64,000 nt of DNA from Paraspadella gotoi (taxonomy: Eukaryota; Chaetognatha): assembly GCA_051294375.1 (NCBI GenBank), contig CM119263.1, positions 12,875,723 through 12,939,722 on the forward strand, written 5' to 3'. Positions 1-11,914 of this stretch are shown here, piece after piece. Numbering within the stretch: position 1 is the stretch's first letter; every line of letters starts with the position of its first letter. The translations under genes and the position numbers were made by a program. Below the pieces are notes generated by a model that saw only the letters and a program-made list of their open reading frames with translations, searched no databases and was not told the DNA's origin.

Positions 1-1214
1 TCCTCGTTTATTTCTAAGCAGAGAACGTTTCATTACTTTTATGGACAGTCAGGAGGGAAAACAGTGTTTTCATCATCAGGCAGTCGAAACTTAACTTATT
101 TTTTGTAAGATGTTCTTTTTCTTAGCTTTAGAAAGCATAGTATAATATGAAAAACCGAGGATTTTCCACCGGAAAATCTGTATGTATTCTAGTTTTATTC
201 ACTTTGGATTCGAGTACAAAAAAAGAACAGCGGGCGAAGAAAAGAAAAAAAGAAAAAAAAAGGACGAAAATGGAGTAAAAAAAAAAGAAAACGTAGAGAA
301 AACAAGATTAGGTTTTTGCGGCGAGACCACCAACACAGGGTGAAAAAGTCAAGAAGAGAAAAGGGTTAGGGTAAAGAAAATTAAATAAAAGAAATAAAGA
401 GAGAAAAAGAAGGGAGAGGGAAGAGAGAATGAGCCATATTTAGGTATATTTCCATTAGTCAATAATTTTTAATTTTTGTGTAAATGTTAATGTGTAAAGA
501 TATTTAAACCTTGATATTTAATCTTTTTTAAAAAATGAAAAACAAACAAAAAAAGATAAAAACAATAAATCTTAAAAAGGCTTAGGTTTGCATGGAAAAA
601 TTGCGGGGAAAGAAAATATAAAAAACGAAGTGAGTGACGAAAAAAAATAGTTGATTGGCTTAAGCGATGAATATATTGAGTCCGGAATTTGGCGAAGGTC
701 ATTCGCCAAGGTCGAATCCTACGTCATTCGAGTAGCGCCTTTTACGTCATCGAACTACTTCTTCCTTTTGATATCGAAAACTTACCTGATCTCATTTCGT
801 TTCAGATGGAAAGATAGATAATTCTATATATATAGCCGCACATATTTAGATAAACAGATAAGTAGATATATAGATAGATAACTACATCAATCAAAAAATC
901 AATAGCGAAAAATTAGGGTAGTTTTTCAATTTATAAGAAGAAAAAAAAGGTTCCTACATGATAAAAAGTGATCGTTATAACTTTTTTTCCGTGGATGCCT
1001 TTTCAACTTTCTGGCGATCTCTCCCTTCCTCGTAAATTGCGCCGTCGCTGCCCCCGACGGCGAACGACCAAGGCCGATCCCGAGCAAAACTGCGAACGAG
1101 AAGATCGCGTCTTTAATCTCATGTTCGTCCTCCCGCGAATCGCTCGAGCCAAGTTGGGAACAACATCCTTCGCATCTCAATTTACATTTTGTATAATGTC
1201 GTTTTCTTCCCGGC

Positions 1215-1295
<81 letters not shown>
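1215..1295 (+). repeat. (GA)n microsatellite
   Basis: A nearly pure run with three small interruptions. Confidence 0.95.
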
Positions 1296-1298
<3 letters not shown>

Positions 1299-2566
1299 TG
1301 AGCGGAGAATTGCGGTCTGATCAGTGGTATCGCTTGAAGGAAAGGAGCGAACTAGTCATAGGCCGATCTAAAGCGAAACTGAAAAGTTAATGAGCTTCCC
1401 TCCAAAAATGGCTCGACATTGCGAGTCTTAATTGCAAAAAAAAAAGTCAGAAAGCATTTTCAACGCTCGGTACAAATAAAAAAAAACTTGATTGAAAAAT
1501 CTAATCGTTCTCATCATGTCAACTCGGCGAACAGGCTAGATATCCCGCACCTATCTCTCTCTCTATCTTCCTGTCTCCCTCGACTTGAAATAATCGCGTT
1601 AAAGCCGTTGGCCGCGGCGAATAGGAGGACTAATGACTCGGTAATGCAGATATAATCCGAGCCAGACGGTAGTTCAATCTCTCCCTTTCCCCCCCCCTCC
1701 TCGATCCATCGCTCACGTCGGACCTCTCTCCAATCTCTTTTCCACTTCGATACATCACGGGCGTCATCTCCGTCACCACTCCACGCTGCCCCCACCAAAA
1801 CCTCCTACTTTCCTTAGACAATTAATGGTTCAGAGTGATAAAAAATATATAAAAGGGGAAACGTTGGGGGGGGGGGAGATTGAAAAATGACGCGGGAAGA
1901 TGGAAGCATCAAGCGAGAGAAATATCACGAAGGAACCGAGTTTTTAACATCGCACGGGGAGGAAGGCGGAAAGTAGTGGTAACCAAGGGCGACGAATAAT
2001 AACCGTCTCCTCGCTTTATTTCTCTCCGCTATTTTCTCCCCTCCCGGCCGTTCTCCGACCGGCCGTGTATTTTTTTCCCTCTGTCTCTCTTTCTCTCTCT
2101 CCCTCTCTTTTCTCTCTGAGGTTCTTTGGCATTTTTCCGGCGCTTCTCTCTTCTCTATTTCCTGCGGCGCGTCCGGCGTTTCCGGCGCTTCTCTTCATCG
2201 TTTCGCTCTCGCATTTCCGTCGGCGACGAAGGGTAAAGCGGTACCGGGTGTATCAGGCCGGGCGGCGGCCCTCGGGCCAGTGTCGTCATCTTCGTCGTCG
2301 TCGTCGTCGTAGTCGTCGCCTGGAGCGTCGTGTTCTTCCTTGCACCTATTTTTTTTTTTTTTTTTCAAGCAATAATGTTTGCTACGATGTCTCGACCCAG
2401 CCGTGGCAAGTTGGTAACAGGTTTCACAACCTAAGTACAAAAGTTGTCCAATGTCAATTCGCCCAAGGGATTGTTTTGTGAGAGCATTTTAAGCAAATTT
2501 GGACCGAATACAAAAATTCTGTCTCGAAAATACGAGCAATGTTTTGTTCCAACGACTTAGTCAAGC

Positions 2567-2580
2567 TCTCTCTCTCTCTC

Positions 2581-2644
<64 letters not shown>

Positions 2645-2664
2645 CTCTTCTCTTCCTCTCTCTC
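2567..2664 (+). repeat. (CT)n microsatellite
   Basis: A run with several CC and TT interruptions. Confidence 0.95.
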
Positions 2665-3527
2665 AAGTAGCGTTTTAAGGCTTGACTTAGTGCCTTAAGC
2701 CCCATTAAGATATAGTATATGTTTGTTCTTATGTTCGTGTAAGTTTAACGCACACACACACAATCTCTCTCTCTATCTCAAACCATAATACATTTTTCAA
2801 TAAAAGTTTTTTTTTCAGGATATTATTTATAAGAATAGAAAATTTATGGAATAAAACCTTTGCCCATGAAGAAACCCGAACGAGAATAACCATTATTTCA
2901 GATTTACGACTCTTTATCGATATTGCAATATTTTTCGACGGCCGTTTGTCATTATGAAGCGAGGGCGAGGGGGGGAGGAGAAGGGCGATGGGCAGCGACA
3001 CCGCGTGGCAGTAATGGGAAATCGCGACAGAGAAATTCCCAACTTCTGTTTATGTCATTAAAAAGAATAAAAAGATTCGGATAAAGACAATAACTTTTTT
3101 TTTTCATACATAAAACGTGCGAATCCAATTTGATGTCGTAATTAACGGATGGAAAAGGAACAGAGTCGATCACCGGGGGCAAAAAAGGGAGGGAAACATC
3201 GCGCGCAAAAAAAAGGCAATAATAACCAAAAATACCAAAATTATGAAAAAAAGGTTTGAAAATTGAAATGGCTAAACATACTTTGACAGTTACGGTAATT
3301 CGAGTTGTTGTCGAGAAGAATTGACTTGGCGAGATCATCTTTAAGAAAAAAATGAAATAAATAGAAACGGTTTGACATTGCACTTTTTATCCGATTGAAG
3401 TCCCTCGCTGCAGTTGCAGTTGTCGCTGGGGTCGTCGTCGTCGTCTTACTCGGAATTATCTCATCGAGTGTCGGTTAGTCTTTTTTTTCTATCCTCATTT
3501 GTAGAAAGAAAGAAAGAAAAAACAAAT

Positions 3528-3528
<1 letters not shown>

Positions 3529-3600
<72 letters not shown>
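3529..3600 (+). repeat. (GA)n microsatellite
   Basis: A long pure run ending in a G homopolymer. Confidence 0.95.
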
Positions 3601-3606
<6 letters not shown>

Positions 3607-3633
3607 AATGGGTCTCATTTCTCTCCCTTTATT

Positions 3634-3786
3634 TTATGTTTTCAACCCGAGTTGCCTCTTATCGGATAGGAAAAAGTGTCGCCCATTTGTTCTTGCGTCT
3701 AATTCTGGATTATTCTGCTTCGGGCTGTTGTCGTTGAGTTCCTCTTTGTCCTCGTCTGTGTCGCTGTCGTCGTCGTCGTAATCGGT
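3634..3786 (-). CDS. Possible small acidic ORF or exon
   Basis: An ATG at 3786 opens a 51-residue frame. It starts MTDYDDDDSDTDEDKEELND, continues NSPKQNNPELDARTN and ends in TAA. Composition is like that of the other Asp-rich coding segments here, but a (GTC)n/(GAC)n triplet run can produce this by chance. No family was recognised. Confidence 0.2.
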   Translation of the reverse strand, partial: TDYDDDDSDTDEDKEELNDNSPKQNNPELDARTNGRHFFLSDKRQLGLKT

Positions 3787-3905
3787 CATCGTCGTTATCC
3801 TCGCTCGTCGTTGGTTAGAAAGAAATCTGGCAAAAATTATTGGCCACTCGACGATGTGACTGCCGGGCAAACAAGAGGGAGAAGGTTCAAGGGGCTAAAC
3901 GGGTG

Positions 3906-3909
<4 letters not shown>

Positions 3910-3967
<58 letters not shown>
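3910..3967 (+). repeat. (GA)n microsatellite
   Basis: A pure run. Confidence 0.95.
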
Positions 3968-3969
<2 letters not shown>

Positions 3970-4427
3970 GGTGGATTCGGCTTTTAGGGGGAGTAACCGT
4001 AGTGTGTCGCTGGGGTCGCCCGGTCGCCGTGAGACCGTATTGATTTGGAAAGGACGCGAAATTCGAATCTTAGAAGGTGGATGAGATTGGGGTGAAAGAG
4101 TGAAAGGTAGAAATTGAGAAGGAGAAAGTTTAATATTGGAATTAGAGTAAAAAGGCAAAGTATACAAAATTGACTAAAAGTTTCTGTAAATTTAAAAAAA
4201 TATATATTTTGCCATATATTTAACCACATCGCGCTGTGAAGCACAAGACTCTAAGAGCCTCTGTGACTGTGATGTCGATTTACGTTCGCAAGTTGGATGT
4301 CACGGAGTTGCGTGGGCGAATTGAAAATTCATGACGCAAGGGGGACTTCAAAGGCGTGCGGTCGCTCGGGCGACTGGTTAATCAAAGCGTGGGCAGTAAA
4401 TTGGATGAAGGGTAATAATATGGTCAC

Positions 4428-4447
4428 TAGCGCGGAGTATAAATACA
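4428..4447 (+). repeat. Left terminal inverted repeat of the transposon
   Basis: These twenty bases are identical to the reverse complement of 8313-8332, and degenerate similarity continues to about 4480. Immediately outside is the 8-bp target-site duplication at 4420-4427. Confidence 0.85.
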
Positions 4448-5280
4448 AAACTTTCAAATTCCTTTCTTGTGCCCCCTTAATTTTTGGAATTAAGTGTAGT
4501 GTTATGCCCCTAGAAGTAAAAAACCAATATTCGCTGGCCCAGTTTTCCCGTCCTATCGAGTTTATAATACGACCGAAGCTGAATGATGCAAAAAAATTGA
4601 CAAAAAATCTACAAAAAGATATTTGATTTGATTTGATTTTTTTAATGTAATATAGCTAAAATAACAAAAATTATTATTATTTTTATGTTCTGAAATCTAA
4701 ATTATAGATATTTATGAATATTTATTTAAGCTTTTTTAGTATGGTTTTCTATTACGAAACAAAAAAAAGCCAAACGAGACATGAGGGCCGCTCAGGTAAT
4801 ACTGCTTCAAACAACGTACCTGGAATGGAGAAAAAAGGATTAATATATTACTTATTTTACTTACTAATAATATATATAATATATTTAATATATAATAATA
4901 TATAATATTAATAATATAATAATAATATTAAGGTTACAACAATTGGTAAGGCTTCTAGCCCGAAGTTTTCCAGACTATAGGTAAAACCATTTATTTAATT
5001 TTATGAAGAATCAAAGTAGCCGAATCCCCAACAGTTTCTGATAACAGTGACAGTAATATGTGAGAGACACCACTGCTAAGCAGAACTATCAGGGCTCAAC
5101 CCTGAGCTAAAGAACAGTACCAATATATAACAAGATTACTTAAGAATTTAAAATTCTTTTTTAACAAAAGTTTAATAACATCGAATATACTAATTTAATG
5201 ACTTTATACAAAATGCGCCACAATGGATAAGAAATAGAAACAGCACAAGCAGCCACTTAAAAGCCTTACAAACCTCTCGG

Positions 5281-5373
5281 AGGATTCACAGGCAGCTTTC
5301 TCGCGCCATGACACCACCGAGGTAACATTCAGAGGATTCACAGGCAGCTTTCTCTTGAGCGCCATGACACCAC
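5281..5373. repeat. 52-bp imperfect tandem duplication inside the transposon
   Basis: AGGATTCACAGGCAGCTTTC begins at 5281 and again at 5333. Both copies end in CGCCATGACACCAC, and the second has a 4-base insertion (TTGA) before that ending. Confidence 0.75.
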
Positions 5374-5691
5374 TAAATAACAGGCTTCTAATAGGCGCCT
5401 TAAAAATGTTAGTTCAATTTAATTGCTAGCACATTGAATAAAGTTGAGTAAAGAATTCTATTTCTGCTAAAAATAATGTTTATTTAAATATCTAACATAT
5501 TAATCAAGTTTTTTTTTGTATCAGCTTTAGGAACTGCTATCGCGAAGCAATTCTAGCACGTATGTACCCATCTCGGTTATTAAAACCAGCAACATGAGTC
5601 GCAACATCTGTTATGTCTCTTATTAAACGTTCAACCGATTGTGTGTGTGTTGGAAATGGGGGAAGAATGAGCTTTTCAAATTTAATATTTT

Positions 5692-7651
5692 CTAGTCTTT
5701 AATTGAAAGTGAACAAGTTAAGATTGATTCGGTTATAACAACTTTTTCCCAATCTATAATATCAACATAATTTATTGCATTAAAATTCAAATTCGGAGGC
5801 TTGAAGATCCTTACAGATTTGTCACCAATGTCGGAGCCTTTTCTTAACTTGAAAATCTTTTCAAGTGCTTGAGTTCTAATTTGTGAATCATCATCTGACA
5901 ACATAGCTAATAACAAACTTTCAGGATGAGCATACCATGACTTTATATAAGGCTTCACAATTTGTTTTGTTTTGACAGTGAGGTACCCGAGTAATTGTAT
6001 CTGATAAAAAACATTTTTTGGAGCTACCTTGAGATCAGATAAACATTTCCACTCAAACCACATGACTGCATAATTCGATACAATAAATACAATAACCTCA
6101 GAGAGATTTTTTTTTAACTTTCCCTTCAAGCCATTAAAAGACATATATAGACGAAGTAAGCGACATGCAAGAGTTAACCATCTGGAATGGCTGATTGGTC
6201 CCGGAGTTATGTTTCTAAGCTCATGACAAATTTTTCCTTCCCTTATGCTTTCTACCGCATACCAGAGGTAGCGTTGGTCACGGGAAGATCTGAAACCACC
6301 TGCTCAGGAGAAGTCGAATTCCTGGCCCAATGTCAACCTTCTCAAAGTTTTCATTCCAAGACAAAGATTCAACAGACTGGAGAAGTGGTCCAATGGAGCC
6401 TCAAAAGAATTTGAACCACTTGTTTTTGCAAGAATCTTCTGGACAAGATGACGGAGGCCTAATTCATTTGTATGAAGGCTGCAAATCATCCAATGAAATC
6501 GATGTCCACATATCTTTTCTATGTGTGCAAAAGTTCCATTTTCCCATCCTGTGTTGGTATTGGTTGAGTCTCCTCCTAAAACCATCCAATTGTCATTCAA
6601 TTTGTTTTGATGAACAAAATCTGTAATGGCAGTTGCAGTTGCATGTCCTTTTTTTGATGGTGGCGTTAAATGAGTGACATATTTTCCGCTAGGTTGCTCA
6701 ATAACCGCAATTTGTTCTTGCTTCTCTGTTTTTTGTTTAAAGCCAGTTTCGGTTCCTCAATTTCTATTGTTGGAATGATCTTTCCATCAAAATATAATGC
6801 TTTTATTCCGCTGGATTTTAAATCCGCGATTTCTTTTCTTGATAACTTTTTATCAGCTTTTCTTTTTCTCGTCTTATTTTATTTCGGTCCACAATTAAGG
6901 TTGAATTTTCTTCTGTGACAAGACCAAAGTCGATTAATGTTGCAGTGACTATCGCAGCGACCATTCTATCGGAAGTTTCTGGCCAGCGCATTGCTTCTCG
7001 CGCTACGTGAGGAAGAGATTGACGCATTTCATTTTTTTCTTTGAATTTTTTATCAATTCGTTCATTGTGAAAATCAACATCTTTTTCATCAATATCACAT
7101 GAAATCTCACCTTGACAATCATTGAAAAAATTTTGCATAGTTTTTTGGTGAACCTCTTCTTCTTAGTTGCTATTTTTCTATTTTCATTGAAGCTTTCTTG
7201 CTTTTCTTTTCCTTTTCATTTCTCTCAAGTTTTTTTGCAGCCGTTTTGTTTCTTGTTGATCAATACGTCCAAGCCGTAATTTTCCAAGATGACCGACTCT
7301 TTCTCTTTGGTCCTTGATAAAAGAGAGTTCCGTTTTGGGAATTTATTTTCCGTGGACATGAGCACACGATATGTGCTTTTTCCTCACAATTTCCGTCACA
7401 GCCAATGGTTGCATCATCACAGCTTTTAATGATACACTTACAGCGGAGTATATCAAATAAGCGATCCAAGCGATCGTCAAACCTTTTCTTTGGCCTTTCT
7501 GTTTTCTGTTCGTCGAAATTCTGATGCGAGGTTCCATTCCTTTGAAATTCGGAATGCGAATGGAATTTTCATTGAATATCGCAAGTGAAGAATTTGTTTT
7601 TCTGTAAAGTGCGATAATTTCACACGCTATGCTTTGAAAAACCGATGCCAT
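5692..7651 (-). pseudogene. Frameshifted transposon gene of an uncharacterised repeat-associated protein family
   Basis: Fragments read down the minus strand from MASVFQSIACEIIALYRK at 7651. Next comes a Cys-rich segment (LFDILRCKC..CDGNCEEKAHIVCSCP, 7343-7469), then KIPKTELSFIKDQRERVG in another frame. These are followed by LPHVAREAMRWPETSDRMVA with IDFGLVTEEN (7138-6818), ALYFDGK, MVLGGDSTNTNTGWENG and CSLHTNELGLRH (6600-6304), and finally SWYAHPESLLLAMLSDDD with INYVDIIDWEKV (6144-5692). At least four frame changes and several stops break it. I recall similar multi-copy uncharacterised proteins with a K-I-P-x-x-E-L-x-F-x-x-D-Q-R motif in cnidarian and arthropod genomes, but know no assigned function. 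Its place between TIRs suggests transposase or an accessory role; that is inference. Confidence 0.6.
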
Positions 7652-8312
7652 CTTCTCCCTTTTTCCTGAAGGTTAACGGATTAAGTTTAATACTAATTCT
7701 GATATTTTAAAATATTTAGTTGCTTAATACTCTTTAATAAGATGTATTTAAAATAATTTGAAAGCAAGAAATTATAACTAGTTTATAAAAAGCCTTAGCA
7801 ATCGGATTAACATTCGTACAACCTGCTTGAAAAGACAAGCTTTCAGCACGTCGCGAAGCAAGGGCAGATCGGCGTTTGGTAAAGGCTTAGATGACCCTAT
7901 GACTGGATTAATATACAGTCTTGGTGTTTTTTTGCTTTTGGCATTGTGTTGTGCTTTAATACTATCTAATTACTAAAGCTACAAATAAATAAAAGTTTTT
8001 CCGTAATATTCGCATAAAAAAATTCTCCGTTTAAGAATCTCGCTCTTTACGTCGGATGAGTACATTTCACTGCTCCAATAGAAAGCTGGGATCTCATAAA
8101 TTCGACCAATCAGAGGTCGCGCCGAGTTTGGGATTGAGCAGACACAAACTGGGAGAATCTTGGACGGCTCGAATTTTTCAAGAAGCGACGAACACATGTT
8201 ACCTTTTGTTCACGAGCGTTAGCGACTAAAACCACCCGAAAATGTTATAATTCTATTAAAAAAATATATAATCAAAATATTAAGGGGACACAAGATGACC
8301 AAATTCAAGGAA

Positions 8313-8332
8313 TGTATTTATACTCCGCGCTA
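8313..8332 (-). repeat. Right terminal inverted repeat of the transposon
   Basis: This is the reverse complement of the left end and is followed at 8333-8340 by the second copy of ATGGTCAC. Confidence 0.85.
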
Positions 8333-9289
8333 ATGGTCACCCTCGGTCAGTCTTTTCATTCGGGTGAATGGTGAGGGATAACAGAGACTCGCACGACGCT
8401 TCGTCGCAAAGGTCAAAAGTCAAAGGCTGGAAAATTGAAGCAGATTAGATTTATTTTATTTTTTTTTTAAATCATTTAAATCCGAAACCAAGATGATCAA
8501 AAACTAGATTTGTTTTAGTAAAAATTCGTAATCTTTTTGAAAATTTTGACTGCGTGTGAGCAAGTCGACAACGCATATGACGTGAACCATAAACTTATGG
8601 GCGTGAGTTCGCGGACGCCAACGCGTCTAAACGCGCCCGAAGTTTTTCTCACGGGTCTCATAAATAAGCAAAGGTTCATAGTCAGGGGTGGAAAACAAAA
8701 ACATTGGTCCAAGGGAAAAAAAAACTTTTTATCGCGTCCTTTTGTTTGTTTGTTTGTTTGTTTTTTTATAGCTTTTTGTTGGGTCGCTACCTAGAGGGAC
8801 TCATTTTGGGAGGAAAGAGGCTGTTTGGTTTTGGGGGAGGGGAGTGAAAAGAAAAGATATTTGAAACTAGAATAAACTGTTGGGTTGATGGAGTTTACTT
8901 GAGTATTTAACTTATTATTGTGTACCGAGCTACTATCGCTTTGCCTCGATGATTTTTCTCATTAGCACCGAAGTCTGCTTTGAGCTAAGTCGTCATCTTC
9001 ATGGGAGATAGAAACCAACGTGTTCAACAATGGGTTAAAGACTTAAAGGAAGCATTCTAAAAATTAGGGTATTTTTTGAAAACAGTTATTTAAATTTTAT
9101 TCATTCTCGTCGCCTTAGTTTTGAATAAATTTACTATAAAAAAAAGCCATAACGTTTTTAATTTGGTAGATGGACAAAGACAGCACCTCTGTACGTCCCG
9201 CTGTCACCCTTTCCAAGAAAAATTGAGAATTTTATTATGTAACCACGAGCTTATACGCTCACGTGTCGAGGTATCGAGATAATTTTCGC

Positions 9290-9560
9290 TGTCACAGCTG
9301 TTTTTTGACGCGTCAGCTACCCGGTGCGTTAGCGTGACGGTTTTTTTTTCCAACCGCGCCATCGTGATTCCCTCGCTGACGCAACCGCCTTCGCGAAGGC
9401 GTGACGCGGCGCGCCATCTAGGTCACTGCGTTCTCCTCCGCGTCGCAGAATTTCCCCGAATTCCGGAGACGAAGCGATAATGAATTTTCCCGTCAAAAGG
9501 GATAATTAGAAGACGGCTCGTCCGCGCGGGATTTCGTGATTCCTGGGCCGAGGAAAATCC
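9290..9560. promoter_or_regulatory. GC-rich, CpG-rich islet without a gene
   Basis: This stretch is markedly richer in CpG than its surroundings and includes the perfect palindrome CGCCTTCGCGAAGGCG near 9391-9406. No open frame with splice sites stands out. It may be a promoter or first-exon region; that is inference from composition only. Confidence 0.2.
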
Positions 9561-10302
9561 CGAGCGAAAAGGGGGGAGGAGTGGAAGGGGTTGATTTGAA
9601 AGGGGGTTCGGGGTCTGATGGAGGGGTGGAAGTTTAATTAAATTTAATTCAATTTAATTATAACAAGATCGGTTCATCCAATGTGTTATTTTCACGTGTA
9701 TTTTACCTGGGATCACATGACATGACTACATGACTACAATAACTTTCTTAGCCCGTGCATTTATGACAAAGACTGCAACGGAATTCGTCTGTTACTCTTT
9801 AATGTTATTCTTTATAGTTTCCTGAAGGTGAGGCTATCAGTCACTTAGTTTTGAGGTTTTTTTCCATTCTTAACAAATGATCCTCTGACTATATGCGAGC
9901 AATGAGCAGTTTTAACCTCAGAGGGACAGACCGACGGACAGACATACCGACCGACCGACTGACATACCGACCGAAAAGCGACTTCTATAGTCAAGAAACG
10001 GGTGAAGGAATTTTAATAAGAGCGATTGGATGGAGGAAAATAGAGGCATAAAAATGAAAGGTTTTTCTCGAAACAATGTAGCTCTAAATTTGTTGAGTTA
10101 GTTTGAAGTTTCTGCCTTTGATTTTTGAAAAGGGGATGAAATGGGGAACGGAAAGAATAAAAGTCACTTAAGGAGGAAACAGAAACGCTCGTCGTTAAAA
10201 CTTAAATTTAGGAAGCGTCAAAATCATTTGCAGGGTTCATGAAATCCTCTCAAACCGCCCTAAACTGACATAATCATCTTTTTGCTCAACCTCAACTTCG
10301 TC

Positions 10303-10407
<105 letters not shown>

Positions 10408-11861
10408 GAAAAATGGCAAGATTACTTGTTTTACTAAATTAGACTTTAAATTTTATATTAAAATTTTAAAATAAATGTATTTAATATTTAGAGAAAACAA
10501 AGTGTTTTTGTATTTGTGACAACGATTTTATTTAAAAAAAAAGGATTATCACATGTTACAAACTAAATGTAAAAATTGTTTAAATTTCACTATATATTAG
10601 ATTTAATTATATTCTTTATATAAAGTATATTTTTTTAAGGTAATGGGAAGAGGGATGTTAGTGTTGTCTTCTGGAAATAGAGGGAGCATCTATACAACAC
10701 AAAGTTAACCGTTAAAACTCCTTATCGCTAGAATTTTTCAAGAACATATCTTTGTAAGTTTTTGTGTGAGTATGGAGACAGAAAAGTTACATGATGAAAT
10801 GAGAAAAATGTATTTTTCAATCACCTTTTTCCAAATGTCTAAATTAATTTTTTATTAAAAAACAATTTTATAAAATTATTTCAAATTCTCTAAAAAGCAC
10901 AAAAAAATATTAGAATAATTTTGTCAAAGATGTTTTGCCGAGTTTCTTTACTCATTTGCCCAATTTTACTTGGCCCAATATTTTCGATGACATTTTTGTC
11001 CCCCTTTAACTTTAGAGAGAATTTTCTGAGTTTCATCTGTTTTACTTTTTGCTTGAAAACTCATAGAAATTAATTGTTTCGCCCGAATGAAACCAGAATT
11101 TACGAGATTCTGAAAAAATAATAATTAAAATTGACTTCGAAATTCCTTCATCTAGTCTCCGCTTAGATAAAAAAATCAAGTAAATTTATTTCAAATTTCT
11201 TGTTCACATTTTTTTCAATGTAACTAATTTGAGTAATGCAGGAATAGAAGGAGAGAGACCGCAATAACTACAGGTGGTTTTTTTTTCTCCAAAAAAATGC
11301 ACTCGTTTGTGAATTATAACTTTCCTCGGAAACACAAACCTCGCAGCTGCGTTCATCTAAAATCGAACGCTGGCGTTTGATTCGGCGACGAATCGCAAAA
11401 AAATAAATCAATAAACCATAACGTTGTTTTATTTTATTACTTTTTTTTTATTCCCGTTGCCGTAATTAGTTTTTCGCGCCATCGGCGACAGATGTCGCTT
11501 CGGTTGGACACGGACAGGTGTTGTCGTCTGTCAATTGCTCGCCATGGGCTGCGCGTGGGCATTGCAAAGGCCAATGAGCGTTGCCGCTTGCAGATAAAAA
11601 AAATTATCTCTCTTTAAGTAATCTTTCTTTATTTATCTTTTTCTTTTACCCGATGGAATATCTGTGTCCATCTCTCTTTCGGCGTCGTTTTGTAACATCG
11701 GACCCAAAGAGTCAGACAAAGTGTGGTACAATATCTTATTCTATTAAACCTTCCCTCGTTCTTTTTCAACTCACCAACATTTCCTCCCCGAAACGCCTTT
11801 TCTTCATTCTCCACCGACACCTCTTCGCCCACCCCCACCATCTTTTCCTCTTTCCTCTCTT

Positions 11862-11886
11862 NNNNNNNNNNNNNNNNNNNNNNNNN
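11862..11886. other. Assembly gap (25 N)
   Basis: A fixed 25-N gap lies 29 bp before the left arm of the giant inverted repeat. Confidence 1.
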
Positions 11887-11914
11887 ACCCAATGAGAGAG
11901 ATGTATAAGTATCA

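Larger units (their letters stand above)
1..4419. other. Gene-poor DNA left of the transposon
   Basis: I see AT-rich DNA, GA/CT arrays, a GC-rich stretch at 960-1150 and triplet-rich (GTC)n stretches at 2283-2330 and 3430-3450. No gene can be supported apart from the doubtful small ORF at 3634-3786. Confidence 0.6.
4428..8332 (-). mobile_element. Decayed DNA transposon with hAT-like ends, 3.9 kb
   Basis: The element is bounded by TAGCGCGGAGTATAAATACA at 4428-4447 and its exact reverse complement at 8313-8332. Similarity is partial for about 40 further bases (both ends reach TCTTGTG, CCCCTTAAT). The flanks are a perfect 8-bp direct duplication, ATGGTCAC, at 4420-4427 and 8333-8340. An 8-bp duplication and TIRs starting TAGNG are typical of hAT elements, although P and other superfamilies also make 8-bp duplications. 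The minus strand carries a broken gene (5692-7651). Its protein does not look like a hAT transposase to me. A 52-bp internal duplication lies at 5281-5373. Confidence 0.8.

Noticed and set aside
670-740. GGTCGAATCC resembling a tRNA T-arm
   Set aside because: No matching acceptor or anticodon arms could be folded around it.
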